From Daphnia carinata (taxonomy: Eukaryota; Arthropoda; Branchiopoda; Diplostraca; Daphniidae): DNA of 64,000 nucleotides. The position numbers and the translations under genes are program-made. The first letter of the stretch is position 1. Each line of letters opens with the position of its first letter. The stretch lies in the NCBI RefSeq assembly GCF_022539665.2, contig NC_081335.1:6696001-6760000 (forward strand). Direction: 5' to 3'. Positions 48,965 through 62,500 of this stretch are shown one piece after another. The notes beneath the pieces were generated by a model. The model searched no databases. It worked only from the letters and a program-made list of their open reading frames with translations, and had not been told where the DNA came from.

Positions 48965-50766
48965 ATGAAACTTAGTGCTTCGAAAGGTATGACATTGTAA
49001 AGTGTACCTAAATACATGTTCATTATTTTATGTTTTAAATTGTTCGGGTAGTTTAGTCGTAAACACATTTCCAGAAAGTGGAAAAATTAAAATAAAAAAA
49101 ATTACGGGGGGAAAACTGTATATCCGGTGTACCACATTAGACATGATCTTTAAAACTTGATATATTGAAGATATATGCTTCGAAAAAATAGTATGAAGTT
49201 CGGATTTCATTAAGCTATTGCTGTGTGTATTAAAAATATCGTAAACGAAATTTAATTTATTGAAATTCGTCAATGGTTGACTGGAGGCTCATCACACGGA
49301 TTACTGACACCTCCTCCTTTGCCTCCATTACCTCTCTGCTCCAAGCTCGATTTCCATCGTCGATACAGTAAGGCTCCACAAAATGGGACAAGTCGTGCGG
49401 GGGGTGACCCTTTCCGTATTGCAGATTTTCCCATTTTACGGGTTGCCATAAGGCTATCATTGGTGGGGTTCGCCAACCTTTTTATTCCTGCTTTTTTATC
49501 GCGACAAGCCATACGATAAAAATTAAGGTTTCAGAAGCCGATAGGGAGCTGCAAACAAAACCATGTTTTCTTCTATACCATCGCACCAAAATGAGCACTG
49601 TATCGTTAAAATTCTGTGTGGCATTATGACAGTGACTAGTTAAATAATTATCACAGGAATCAAAGGGTAACATTAAATTGGGTTTCAATATTGCTTCTCA
49701 ATTTAAGATACATGTTGCGCGTCAAATCAATTATCGTGGAATTCCATGACTCCTGTGCGTTTTTTAACATTGTACGAGCTGAATCCATTACCAAGATGCT
49801 AGGCTTTGTTAAACTTAACAAGCATATTTTTAAAGCATGAAAATGTTGCGGTGCGTCTCCGCACATTAAGAAGTATAAAATGAAACAAATGTAAACTGCA
49901 GTCAGTATATTGTAAGCCTACACAATCATTCACACTGCAGTGCACTACCAGGAATGTAAATCTCCCGCCAACAGATCCGAGAAAATGCCCTAAGGCGAAA
50001 ATTTGGTGCGAGCAGCCCCTCTTCCGTTTTTGCGAGATTTCCCCTTTTGCACACGTCCGGTTTTGTGGAGCCTTACTGTCAGCCTCAGATCAGCTCTTCC
50101 TGTAAACCTTAATGGGTTGGCTGTAAGTTCACTGATTGAACTTTCTGCTTTCCTTCTTGTAAACCCTGACCGACGACACCATCCGCTCTCTACCTGGACG
50201 AGCACAGCAACTCAATTTCACCGTTCCATGTCCGGGGAAGTTTATTGGTACTTTCGCCCACACAAACATCATTGAGCACCTCTACCAACTGAATATTCAA
50301 TTAACTCAATGCTTCGTACTTGTCGACTGCATCTCGGCGAGAACTCGTCTTCACACATCTTAATTAGGTCATCTGAGACAGAAAAATCATCCTCTGTGGT
50401 ATCTTCCACTTCCGTCCCCGAATTTTGCCTTCTTCTTTTTCTGTTTTAACTCCATACACTTCCTACACACTTTGATAATCCCCAATATGTTTCCCAATTT
50501 TTCTAATAATTACATGGGATTGATATATCTGCTATTGATGGCAAAATTTGGCTTATCCTAAAGCCAGATTTTTTGGTTCCATAGGCATTTCCCCAGAAAA
50601 ACTATTATAATATGTAGAGACGTGAGCGTTATTTAAAGAGTTTTCGATTTTTCATGTAAGCTCCTCATTTAAGAACAAACATTGACATCGTTGAAAAGCA
50701 TAATCGAAGTTACTGTTTGTATTATGAGTTAGCAGCTCCGACAACTTAAAAGAATTAACATAAAGT
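48965..50766. other. Spacer with GC-richer patches, no recognised gene
   Basis: Open frames at 49270-49512 (minus, RKMGKSAIRKGSPPARLVPF) and 49990-50205 (minus, ELTANPLRFTGRADLRLTVR) are in GC-richer patches. They may be fragments of transposons, but I do not recognise them. Confidence 0.35.
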
Positions 50767-51933
50767 TTAGCTCGCCCAAAGCTCGTTTGAAAAATGTTTT
50801 ACGGTGTGGGGACAATGCTGAGATAGAAGAAGAGAATACAAAATATCAGAATTGGAATTACGTCGTCTCTTTAAATTTGGGTTCGATTTCCATTGAATCA
50901 CAGAAGCAATATTATCATCCACTATATTCTTAATCATGAATTGTAGAGCTTTGCCCACTTGCTTACTCTCATTTGTAGAAATGTATTCTTCCGAAGCCAA
51001 GACCACTTGCCGCCACATTAACGACTCGAACTGTGGCAAGAATACATCTCGTCGATCGAGTAACTTAACATCTCGACAGAGACTTGTGTTATTTTCTCCA
51101 ATGCATATATTTTGCATACTACCGTGAAATGCGGCAGTTAGTATGTCATTAGCAGAAGAAAATGGATCATATACAATTTGGCCCAAATTTAAAATTATAT
51201 CGTCACTGAGGTGATGCCCGTAGACTAGATGGAAAATTTCGCTTGTCACCATATTTACTACACCGTCTGCTGTTTGACTGGCCTCTTTATTTTTCACAAA
51301 AAAATTCCGCCATTTAAGCCCATTCAGTGGCTTGAGAGTGATAATGGTGTCAAGGTCAATGAAAAGGCCACCACCGCGGAATAGGGAAACGATACTAGAA
51401 AATACAGAAAGATGGGAATTTCGACGAGAGCTTTTTCGCCATTCTCCTTTGTTGTACCAACCAAATAATGCCGTATCTCTGAAATATTCACTTTCTCTGA
51501 AGAAAATTATTTCCAGATTCTTATAATGCCTCAAAACTGAGTATAAAGAAGAGTTTTTATTCGGGTTTTTTAGTTCCATAGCTTCTTTTGTTCGATTGTA
51601 GGACGACGGCATTTTCATGAAGATTTGAATGGTTCGGTTGCAATTGTGCCTAGCGCAGGACTCTGCTGCACAACTCTGTTTTGCATTTAAGTCTGCAGTG
51701 TCAGTTACTCCATGCATAAAGATGCGCTGATTATTCACCGACTCCCAAGGCTCCGGCTGCCATTTAAATATGTACGTTCCATTTCTTATATCAGTTCCGA
51801 CAGCAAAAGTAAAAATTGCAGCTGGAATATACGGTCCATCTGCGAAACCGAGGGAATGCAGTCGACGATAGCGAATCAACCAACAGAAAATGAAAAACAA
51901 GAAGCCGAGGGAAAAAGCAGATAAATGTCGCAT
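50767..51933 (-). CDS. A4GALT-like alpha-1,4-glycosyltransferase, single exon
   Basis: The product is a predicted type II Golgi glycosyltransferase of the lactosylceramide 4-alpha-galactosyltransferase / alpha-1,4-GlcNAc-transferase fold, which adds a sugar from a UDP-sugar. The frame opens at 51996; I prefer the Met at 51933 (MRHLSAFSLGFLFFIFCWLI), since it places the anchor at the N-terminus. The 388 codons show IFFRESEYF, then SLFRGGGLFIDLDTIITLKP with the DXD metal/nucleotide-sugar motif (D-L-D). Later come YGHHLSDDIILNLGQIVYDP and a C-terminal Cys-Pro (SQHCPHTVKHF) typical of the family. The usual GP-x-x-T region of the C-terminal domain is poorly kept, so activity or substrate may differ. 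No intron is needed. No neighbour suggests a pathway. Confidence 0.83.
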   Translation of the reverse strand: MRHLSAFSLGFLFFIFCWLIRYRRLHSLGFADGPYIPAAIFTFAVGTDIRNGTYIFKWQPEPWESVNNQRIFMHGVTDTADLNAKQSCAAESCARHNCNRTIQIFMKMPSSYNRTKEAMELKNPNKNSSLYSVLRHYKNLEIIFFRESEYFRDTALFGWYNKGEWRKSSRRNSHLSVFSSIVSLFRGGGLFIDLDTIITLKPLNGLKWRNFFVKNKEASQTADGVVNMVTSEIFHLVYGHHLSDDIILNLGQIVYDPFSSANDILTAAFHGSMQNICIGENNTSLCRDVKLLDRRDVFLPQFESLMWRQVVLASEEYISTNESKQVGKALQFMIKNIVDDNIASVIQWKSNPNLKRRRNSNSDILYSLLLSQHCPHTVKHFSNELWAS

Positions 51934-51996
51934 GTTGAATGGTCGCTGTAAAGTAAAACCAGAGTTCAGCGGATTACTATCAAACGGAAGATACAA

Positions 51997-53331
51997 ACAA
52001 ATTTCGCTGTAAATTTTTCACAACTTATTGGCGGCTCTAATCCCGAAAGCTATGACATCAGTTTCGTAGATTTTAGCCCGGAAAAAAGTTGTATAGGTAT
52101 GATCAATGAGATTTTGACTAAAAAAAAATCGTGGCTTTTACCCACAAGTTTTTTGGCTAAACTATAGCCTTCTACAGTAACGGACATAACGGACATAATG
52201 GGGTATCCTTGTGCGTTCCATACTAAATCGAACCACCCAACCACCTTCGGCTGCCACGTGCCAATCGTACCTAGGCTGTCGACGTTGCCATATTAATGTT
52301 GCCTAATTTTTAAATAGTGACATTCGAGTTTTACCAATTAAACATTTTTTATTTGCTTATTTATTCTATGTTTTAGGCTTTATTGAGAAAATAGTTTTTT
52401 TTTGTAGTAATAACCACGAAACATTTAGTTTTCTTCCGAAATTTTGTGGGTGATCTGTTTGGTTCATGGTGATATCATCTTCCATATGGTAGACAAATGC
52501 TTGTTTATCACATGCTAGACCAATGCGGGTCTATCAATGCGGGGTTACATATTACTTAATTCACGTTACCTAATTCAAATGACTACCCACGTTTCCCGAA
52601 TAACGCTGCAAATTTTTTAAGGCAAGAAAAAAGGCAAGAAAAAGTATTTTTTGAATTCCACTGCTATTCATTAAGCAAAATAAGTTGAAATATCTTCTTT
52701 GTTTTCCTGTATTTTTTACCTCTTATCTCCCCACCCGCCTAACTTATTGTTTTAACATCATAATACCATTTTACCATAATACAACCATTTAATAAAGTAT
52801 CTTGTCTTCTGCCATGGGCTCATACCATACGCCAACACAGTATAAAGGCTAATTGTGTGAGCTGCACGTACTCTCTAGGAAATATATATTAAAATTTCTA
52901 CAGATAAAAAATTCGGTAATCAAAAGAAAAAGTTTATTGTTGGCATTTTTTTTTACCGATAGTTCAAATCGGAAAAATACCGAATACTATGGTCCATTAT
53001 TTTCAAGGTTCACAAGCATGTTTTCCCCTTCTACCTTACTGTGTTCTTGTATTTTTATTAGGCTCAGTTATTTTCATCTTGATGCAGTACTTTGTAATGT
53101 AATTTACGTTTAAGATATTATTTTAATTGTTATTGGAAAACATAAATTTAAGCATATTTGATTCATTACATTTTTTCGAAAAAGTCCCAGCCGACTTAAT
53201 TTTTTGCCAATGACTTTAAGCAACAGAGTTGTTAGATCCTGTACCCTGTGAGCTGTGGCAGTTTGCAGCATTGAAACTATGATCCTAAACTTTTAATATA
53301 TTGATGCTTTACGACTATGCCAGATTAACTA
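51997..53331. other. Region upstream of the glycosyltransferase, no recognised feature
   Basis: It should hold the promoter of the minus-strand glycosyltransferase near 52000-52200. No clear TATA box or repeat is seen. Open frames here are short and unrecognised. Confidence 0.4.
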
Positions 53332-53866
53332 TAGAGGAGGGTGGGCGCAATTGCAACGCTAGGCAATTGCAACAAAAATTCTACCACTCGAAGTAAGACA
53401 GGGATTTAGTTTAAAAAATTTGAGATAACAGTAATTAGGGTTGTTTATTTTTAGAAAAAAAATTAGGCTTCAGACTCTAATCTCTTTAGAAAAGTTTTCG
53501 AGTTATCCGAAAAAGTTTTTTTTACGGCCCATTTCTAGTTTTTGCTCAAACAACTTCTTCATTTTAACCCCTTAAACGATAGAGGAAATTAGCCGAAATT
53601 AGCAGATAAATAGCCAAATACTGGTTTTAAAATTTCCTATTTTGATAAATATCCCTGCTGGTTGGCTTGTGCATATTGTCCGCATTTTTAAAAAATACCC
53701 ATAACAACTTTTCACCTGTGACAAACCCCCTCTCCCCTCAAAATTTGATTTCTGTAGCTTAGATAGTTAGTTACAAAACTATGTATTTTTTTAGCTTAGT
53801 TTGACGACTTTCTTACTCGGGGGAACAAAAATCATTTTTCTGTTCAAACCACCCTCTCTCTTTCAG
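53332..53866 (+). mobile_element. CAATTG-family element, internally deleted copy 6
   Basis: The left end is TAGAGGAGGGTGGGCGCAAT and the right end TTCAAACCACCCTCTCTC. The middle, including most of the GCTAGGGGCAATTGG to GGGAGCTTCC part, is missing, leaving about 535 bp. Confidence 0.65.
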
Positions 53867-55065
53867 GGTATAACTCCCATTTATTTTTTGTGCAATTTAG
53901 CACCAATTTTTAGGGATTTTAACCTATATTCTGGTTGAACAAAATATTATTTTTCACACCAAAAAACGGTTGTGATTTTCAACGCTGGACTAATCTAGGT
54001 TGAACCATCATCCATCAGGCCAACATCATAACAATTAAACACATCAGGAAGTCTAATTGTTTAAAAGATTTAAATAGACCAACATCTACACCTTTCCCTT
54101 TACATTGCAGCTCTAATTGAAAAAGTGTGCCTCCCCCAAAAATATTCCTTATTTTCGTGGATAAAAAATTTGCAAATTAAAGAGAAAAAACGTTTTGGTT
54201 TTGTATTACGATTATATTGTTTATGCAATCTTTTATTCAAACAAAAAAATCGAACGAATAAGTAACCCAACCTCTGCCATAGGCTGTACCATCCGACAAT
54301 AAACAGTAAACAGGCAATATTTGACGCTACACTTAAACAACTTTCCGTCGCAATTTTATATCGAGCACCAATAGTTTAAAATAAAATTTTACCTTTAAAA
54401 TCATGTTTCTTTCGGTATGAAAAATAAAAAAAAAAATTTAAATGGCATTTGCACCCTATCCGATTTTTTACAATTATTTAACTAAATTATAATTAATCTG
54501 ATGCAGTAGAAAAAATAAGACAGTGAATCTAAAAGTCGAAGTGGTGAGAGAACTTAATTGTTAAGATAAATTTTCTATAATTTTTTTCTTTTTTTCGGTA
54601 AAATTACGAGACAAAAAAAGTTTTGCTACCAGAATCACGCGGGTACGTCGTAATTTTTTTAAATTTCGAGTAAACCATGTATTAGTTGTCACTCACAGTT
54701 GACACAAAACGTTTCAATTGTTTTGATTCCCAAGAGATCAAACTAGAAAAAAAACAATTTGCCCTACCTGACCCCTAACGTCCCAAAAATAGATAATAGA
54801 AATTACCTAAAATATCTATTTTAAATTTTAGATAGCCATTATCTAAATGAAATGAAAAGTTCATAATTACGTAATTGATGGAATTGAATTTAGTTCTTAT
54901 TTACTAGCTGTTTTTTACGCACTTTTTTACAGTGTACTGGATTTTATAAGGATTTTTTCCCTCTTAGAATCCTGTTTAGAGAAATACGAAGTTTTGTTTC
55001 TGTTTAGTCATTTGTATCCTTAAGATCGGAATACATCCTTCAGTTAAACTTTGTCAAATAAATTA
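53867..55065. other. AT-rich spacer with no recognised feature
   Basis: No gene was recognised. Parts near 54900 resemble 34690-34800. Confidence 0.35.
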
Positions 55066-57736
55066 TAGAGAAGGATGGATGTACATGTAACACGATGCAA
55101 TTGAAAGAAAAATTCGACCAGTCGAAGTATGACATGAATTTTTTTTTTTAAAAGGACTAACAAGAATTAAGTCTGTTTGTTTTTACAAAAAAACTTTACA
55201 GTGCCTAAAAAAAGTTTTTTACGGTCCATTTCTAGTTTTTGCCCTAACAATTTTTTCATTTTCACCACTAAAACGATAAAGAAAATTACAAAAAATGTCT
55301 CGTATTATTTCTGATAAATTCATCTATAAAACGATTACTTCGTAAACAATAAAATTCCGTGAAAACCCATGCTAGGGGCATTGTTTATTGTAGGGAACAT
55401 TTTGTTTCAATTGCCAATTTTCGTACATGTCCTCTTTTCTGCAATCTGGAAGCGGTGTTCTAGCCGTTGCAGCGAAACAGCCAAATTTCTCTACTCCATA
55501 AAGAATCAAGGAAAAATGGGGAGGAGTTTTGTGTGTCCGCCACGTTAAGCATTTGCTCTGATTGGCTGGCGGGGGGAGGGGGGGGCTACCTTAAAAAAGG
55601 GTTCAGACCACCACCGGCTGTAGCGAATCGGTGGGATGAGGCTTTGGAAAACTAGTATGTGGATGGAAGTGCAGATTTCAGCAGCTTTTCATTCCGTTCC
55701 GGCTTTGCTTAAAACGGATGGGCGATAGCATGTAAGACGACGGGCAGGGATAACGGATGCGTTAAATAGAAAATAAAGAGTGGCATTACGGGCAAAACTA
55801 GGGGTGGAGGACGGGCAGAGGCAACGAGTGGGTCGACGGCCAACAAAAGTTGACATTTTGGTAGTGACTGGGTAGATGGGCACAGACTCTACGGGGGAAG
55901 ACTGGCAGAGGTAAAACGTGGGTGGACAGACAACTTTAGCGGGCGCTTGGACGGGCAGAGGCTGTGAGAGATGGACGGGGAAATGCAAAAAAAACAGGTC
56001 GATGGGATATTACAGCGGGCTTTTTGGCGGACAGGGAGTGGGGGGCGTCGGGTAACTTCAGCGTGATATTCGGCGGGCAGAGGGGGTTGTAAAGGGATGG
56101 GCGGGAACAGGCAAAGTAAAGATTGACGGATATTTACAACGGGCGTCTTGGCGGGCAGAAACTGTGAAGGGGAACACGGGCAGACGCAATGAAAGGGTCG
56201 ATGTGCCACTACAATGGGCAGTGAGTGGGTGAACGGGCAGAAACTGTATTGGGAAAGACGGACAGAATGTAAGCAGAGGACAAACAGAGACTGTTTTAGA
56301 GGACGGAAGAGACAGTGAGGAGGAATGGGCAGAGATTGAGGGGAGGACGAGCCGAGAGTGCGAAGGGGACGGGGAGAGGCAACAAAAGGGTCAATGGTCA
56401 ACTTCAACGAATATTATCGCGGGGAACGAAATTGACGACGGCCAGAGACTTGTGAGGGTAGCCGACGTGCCAAGAGAGCTGGCGTTTTGGCGACAAAAGA
56501 GTTAGTCGACGGGCAGGATAGGTGGACGGGCAAACTGTGAGGGGTTGGGCAGGAAGAGGCAATGGAAGAATCAACGGACATCTATAGCAGGCTTTTTGAC
56601 GGGCAAGGACAACGAAATGGTCGCCGGACCGCTACAGCGAGCGTTTTGGCGGAAAACATTGCGTCTACGGGCAGAAAGGGAGTCGGCTGACAGTGCGTGA
56701 GAGGGGCAGAGGCAACGAATGGGTTGAAGGGCAGAGACGGTCAGAGGAAGGAGTGGCAGGGGCAAAGAGTGGGTTTACGTGTAACTACAGCTGGCATGTT
56801 GACGGGCAGAGACAGTGAAAGGGCCTGAGGACAAAGAAAGGGAGTATTTTGTTGTAAAAAAAAAAAAGCTTAAGAATAGACGGAGAAAATAATGGAGTGA
56901 ACCAGATTGACAAGCTCAAATTGAGAAAAATAAAGCGTTAAAATACCCTAGCGCCATGTATCCCCCGGCCTTTGACGGGCCCAGAGTTACAAGCACTGCT
57001 TTAAAAATTCTTAATTTGATAAAGATCGTCTGCTGGTTGGCTTGTCCATATCGTATGCAAATTTTTGTAAAATTTTTTTCAATGTTGGTTAAACAAATTA
57101 ATTAGTTAAATTCTATTATTGTCATTAATAACAATTATGGTATACACGCAAGATATACTATTATAAAAATGTAGTCTTCGTTCTAGCTACTGTTTTCCTT
57201 TATTAGTGAAAAAGTTGTCTGAAAAACCACTGGAAATGGACCGTAATGTTTTTTTATAACTCGAAAACTGAACTCTAAAAATAAGCAACCTTAATTTCTT
57301 TTAGCCCAAATTTTGTTTACGAAATACGTATCATACTTCGAGTGGTAGAATTTTTGTTTCAATTGCCCAGTGTTCCATATACGCCCGCCTTCCTTTTCCA
57401 AAGTTCATAAAATAACATTTCATTACTACAGCAAGTTATAAAATATCTTTAAAAACGCAGAATTTTTTCGGCGCTCGACGCCTTGTCGCTTACCTTGAAG
57501 GATTGGTAATTGAAATATTTAAAGTACCTCCAGTTTTTTTCACATAAAAGCTGTTGCGTACATGCACCGAACCCGCTCCCCCCCCCCCCCTTTTCGCCTC
57601 TTCCCCAATAAAAACTATTTTTCTGTAGCTTGGATAACTAGCTACAAAACTCTATATTTTTAGCTTAGTTTAACGATTTTCTTATTCGAAGGAACATAAA
57701 TCATTTTTGTGGCCCAACCACCACCTCTCGCCTCTA
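55066..57736 (+). mobile_element. CAATTG-family element, copy 8, split by a minisatellite element and a nested partial copy
   Basis: The left end TAGAGAAGGATGGATGTACA starts at 55066. The family sequence is interrupted at about 55487 by a minisatellite-bearing element and resumes at about 56995 (CTTTAAAAATTCTTAATTTG). At about 57205-57407 an inverted left end of another copy is embedded (CGAGTGGTAGAATTTTTGTT). The right end is CACCTCTCGCCTCTA at 57736. It is old and rearranged. Confidence 0.6.
55487..56994 (+). mobile_element. Minisatellite-bearing repeat element, copy 3
   Basis: It shares unique ends with 31240-32220: CTGATTGGCTGGCGG and TTCAGACCACCACCGGCT on the left, CCTAGCGCCATGTATCCCCC and GGCCTTTGACGGGCCCAGAG on the right. 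Imperfect units around GGACGGGCAGAGACAGTGAG fill about 55730-56850. As it interrupts a CAATTG-family element, it moved as a unit. No coding capacity; proline-rich minus frames are array translation. Borders are good to about 10 bases. Confidence 0.7.
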
Positions 57737-58364
57737 CGGAATGCCGATGCCCAATAAATACAATTTTAAACACATAAGATCAAGTACAAAATGTTTCTCT
57801 GAAAAAATTTTCATGAGGCACCACGTATCATTAATTAAGACAAAATTTTAAGATTAATTAGATGCAATTGAAGTAGTACGGTGGTATCCATACAGGACTT
57901 TGATTATGAAGCTTTCAGGTTCTATTTATGCTAACATACCTTAAACGTGCCTGTTCATGTAGCAACGGGATATTGTAGCAAAAATGTTTTAACTGTATCT
58001 GTCTCTAGGCGCAATGTCTCGCAGCCAATAGCTTTACAAAAAAGTTTTTTTGAAAACCGGACTTTTTGGTTATTTCAAAAGTAGTGCCCCGGTCCAAGAA
58101 TCAGTTTGGATCTTAAACCAATTTCATGGATAGTAAACCAAGCCTGTGAATTTTAAACCAAAATTTTAGGTCAAAGTTCAAGTTAAATTTTATCGTCTTA
58201 CTGTTGGAGTTGGAAATGTCTTCTTTTCCCCTTTTAAATATAAATAACTGTAAAGACATTTTTTGGTTAATACTACTTTGTAAAAATGGCTACGATTTTC
58301 GGTATAATAGAATTCCAATTTTTGGAAAAAAAGCTATATTTAATAATATGTCTATTCTATGCAA
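57737..58364. other. Spacer with no recognised feature
   Basis: No gene was recognised. Confidence 0.4.
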
Positions 58365-59505
58365 TAGGGGAGGTAGGGCGCAATTGGAACGCGCGGCAAT
58401 TGAAACAAAAATTCTACCACTTCAAGTATGTAAGAGATTTAGTTTAAAAAATTGGAGCTAACGCGAATTAGGGTTGTACATTTTTAGAAAAAATTGGAGG
58501 CTTTGGACTCTAAAAGTTTTTGAGTTATCCCAGAAAGTTGTTTTTTTTTTATTGTCCATTTGTAGTTTTTGTCCAGACAATTTTTTCGTTTTCCCGCATA
58601 AAACGATGGAGGAAATCATTAAAAAAGGTCTTGAATCATTCATCGTTCATTAAGCTATAAATTGATAACATTGATTTTTTCCTAGCTAAATTTTATCCCC
58701 TATAAACATTTAAACTCCGTGAAGACCCATGCTAGAGGCAATTGGAACACCTTGTTCCAATTGCGACCCTTCCGTATGCGCGTCTCCCTTACTGTAGTCT
58801 GGCAACAGTGCTATAGCCCGTGCTATAGCAAAGTAAATAATGCACACCAACACATATCGTCTACTGGGTAGTTGACACTTATCGTCTACCACAATGTTTG
58901 TGTTTTTATTTACATCGTTGATTAAAGAAATTAAATTTTAAAAATTAAATTACCGACATTAACAACAATTATGATATATGGCTGGACATGCCATATTCGA
59001 TTATAATAATTTGATCTTCATACTATTAACCGTTCTTTGGATTACTAACGGTGTTCTGAACCTAACTGAGAAAACTACCAAAATTCATTAAATAATATTT
59101 AGTTACTACAGAAAGTTATAAAATATCTTTAAAAAAATAAAGATCAAAATTCTTTGTATTACTGTAAAAAAATCATCAAAATACGTATCCCAGATTCTGA
59201 GATATCGTCATTTTAGTTTCTTCATAAAACCGGGAGCTCTCTTATGGGAAAACCCACGTTCCAATTGCCCAGACGCCCTGTTTCAATTGCCGAGCAGAAT
59301 TGGCAATTGAAACAACTTGAGATACCTCCAGTTTTTTACACATAGCAGATGTTTATCTTTGCCGAATCCACCCAAAAAAAAATACTGTTATGTAGCTGAG
59401 ATAACTGGCTACAAATCTATATATTTTTTTGTCTAGTTGAACGATTTTTGTAAGCGTACGGAACAAAAATGAGCTTTTTGTTCCAACCACGCCCTACCTC
59501 CCCTA
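58365..59505 (+). mobile_element. CAATTG-family inverted-repeat element, copy 9 (best complete copy)
   Basis: The 1141-bp element starts TAGGGGAGGTAGGGCGCAAT and ends CCACGCCCTACCTCCCCTA. With TA as target duplication, the inverted repeats are 24 bases with three mismatches. It has no transposase. It contains a perfect hairpin at 58738-58764 and repeated CAATTG words, several as TTTCAATTGCC or GGCAATTGAAAC. It is close to copy 5 and serves as the reference copy. Confidence 0.88.
58738..58764. repeat. Perfect 12-bp hairpin inside CAATTG-family copy 9
   Basis: GCAATTGGAACA, three bases, then TGTTCCAATTGC form a perfect inverted repeat. The same hairpin occurs in copy 5 at about 43933-43959, and imperfect forms occur in copies 2 and 4. 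Confidence 0.85.
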
Positions 59506-62500
59506 GTACTTAAAATAGATAGTTTTGATATATGTCGGGAATTACAGCTATCTATTTCCAAAGAAAATTACTAGAATCTAATATAAAGCTACCTATTTTC
59601 TGAAATAGGAGAGTTATATTACTATAATATGTTGTTTAACTAAACTCATCAGTTAGTTAATATAGACGATTTAAGAACTTTAGAACCACGTTTAAGATTC
59701 TTCGGTTGTTGATTTGTTTAGACGTTAATATTCCAAACATCCGAATAAATACGTCAGTTTAACTTAATGAGATTTTATACAGCACATCGATCTTCAATAG
59801 TTACCTAATGCGTTTTTTTCTTGTTAAATCATGTTTCTAAATGTAATTATATTGCCAAAAAAATTCTAATACGATCCACATTTTTGCTTGGTTTAATCGA
59901 AAATGAGTTAAAAATCAAAAAATATCTTAAGTAATGCAGGGCAGTTGTAAAACGCGAAACTCTAATCTTAGGTATTGTGATGTAATGTAGATCTTAAATG
60001 GAACTTTAAAACGTTTTATGGTTTCAGGACGAAATTAAAAATACAAGCATGGTTTTTTTGGTAGTAGGTAAGCACAGGATTAGCATTAGCTGGTTGTTAG
60101 GTTTTGTCAGGCAAAATGACGTAAAAAATTATGCATGCCTTATTAGGTTACACCCTTCACACGAGGGCTGGTTGCCCGGAAATCGAGAGGCGTTGCTGAA
60201 GACAACTTTAAGAGCATTTTTATAACAGTAGCATAACAACAGAAATATTGACAACCTATTCAAACTCTACATGTTTGATAAGATGCAACAATTTTAAATT
60301 TTTAAAACCCATTTTACATCCCCTTTGCCCCCACGGTAAGTTTTTACTAAATGAATTACTTTTTATAATTTAAAAAACGTTTTGAAAAATAAAGCAATGC
60401 AACGAATCTGTTGAGAAATAAGCGTAAATTCATTTAGCACTACATGTAGTGATTATTTTTAGCTTTTAGTGAGTCCAATGAAAAATAGGACGGAAAAAAA
60501 TCAAGTGGTCAGCAAAATTTCATAACCATAGCTCAAAAACTTTCAGAGCCAAAAATTGACAACCACCATTCCTATTATCTCAAATTTTTTAATGTCTATC
60601 TCTCATAATCGTTGAGAACGAAATTTTGTTTCACTTGTCCCACGTTTCAGTTAGCTTTACTCCCGCCTTTTCTGCCTGATAGGAAAGGTAAGATAGAAAA
60701 ACTGAGGTTGGCTTAAAATTGCCAAGCGCAGTCAGAAACATTGTCAAAATAGCCTACCATTAATGACGCAACTAATGTAAATAAAGGCATGTTTCGCAGT
60801 TCCCAATATAAATCTTTTGGGTAATTAAATCTGTTTGAAAATAATTTCACACACAAATTTCATCATCCAGCCATCTAATTTCGAAAAAAAAAATTAATGA
60901 ATGTTTTCGCCGTTGTTTTTTGGTATTTACTTTATGGTGGGAGCAAAATTTTAAATTTCATAATTTAACGTCACCACACGCTTGGCTATATCCAATTATA
61001 CGATGGGGCAATTTAAACAAAGAATTTTTTTTCACACGTATAAGTGTAAACATTTTTAGAACTATATCTTGAATAAATGTAGGACACATTTTTTTGGGTA
61101 AGCCCACTTCAAAATCATTTAGAATCTCAAAGCAAATTTTTTATGCCACTTTAAAAACGAAAGAAATTTCTAAGCATTTTTCCAATTTTTTTCAGTCTTG
61201 CCAACAATGAAAGAACATAGTTTGGGAAAAAGTATTGGACTTGCAGCTGTTTTGTTAAAAATGCAAAGAAAATTATTATGTTCTTTGAATTACCGAAAAA
61301 GTAGAATATTTGACTACCGTCTTTTAGCATAAAACCGAAGGAAGACCACAAACTGAAAATAGCTATATGTTGCTCAACAAACCGAAAAAATCAAAAGAAA
61401 TATAACCACGAAACTATCTTAGCCCGATTACGAGTACCTCGTGGCTTATATGCCTTGGCGCAGTTCAAGGAAGGGCGGAGTTGGAGATAGAGTAACGGTG
61501 TTTACGTAAAATGGGTTTTACTGTTTGCACTGCATAGTGATGTGACGTAAGTGAATTATGGCAACGTTGGCGTTATTTTTGAAATTAATGAAACTAATCA
61601 TTTTCTCGTTATGTTAACAGGTAAATTAATGCCAATAGGGAAGACAATATATAATACTAGTTGACTCACTGTTTTGTTTTTCGTACCTTGTACCTATACC
61701 TTTATATACGTTGCAAAACCCCATTGGTCATAAAAAAGGTGAAAACAATTAGTTTTCCGTTACATATTTCAAATTTCTTAAAATCTTATATTATATATCT
61801 GTAATTTAGTTCTGAAAATTGGGAAAAAAAAACAACAAAGGACAACTAGCCCCATGCAAGGGGTAAGTTGTTCCTGCTATAGGGGAATGTTGGCTCCAGT
61901 TATTTCTTATGGAGAAACTAAAGTATTGATACTGCAAATATAAAACTCAAATTTCATAGAAACTAAAGTAACTTAAGATGATTTTTCGCCCCTGAGCTGT
62001 AGATTAAATGCCACGAAACGATAAAATTATAACGAAATTAAATATAAACGTTGATTATTGGGTCAATAACTTCAAATGCTACAGTGCTCTAATGTTAGAT
62101 GTCACTTTACGTGGGCCTACTGGTGGCATTTAAGGCATTTTAGATAAAACCTATCTGGATACATAAAACGTCTACATTTTCGTTCGCAATTTCAATCCTG
62201 GAGCTAGTCGGTCATTTTTTAAATTTTCCTCTCCCGTTTCTACCATTTTCCGTATTTCAACTCCCAACAAGGTGTAAACTAAAGTTCAGATAATCAGCAT
62301 TCTCGTACTTTTCTTTTCTTTTATTTACGTTTAAAAATTAACATAAAAATAAACGACCAAATAGTCAACGTCAACGTTCAAATTTTTTCCAACAAGCTCC
62401 TCTAAGTGGGCAAGTTGTAAATGGTAGTGGGATAAGAAGCCCCTTTATTTGAAATGAGAGTTCTTTTTAAAAATTAACGTTGAAAACAAAATAGAACAAC

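Noticed and set aside
55689-56765. Secreted-looking Pro/Ser-rich frames on the minus strand
   Set aside because: Same cause: array translation in a transposon-borne minisatellite.
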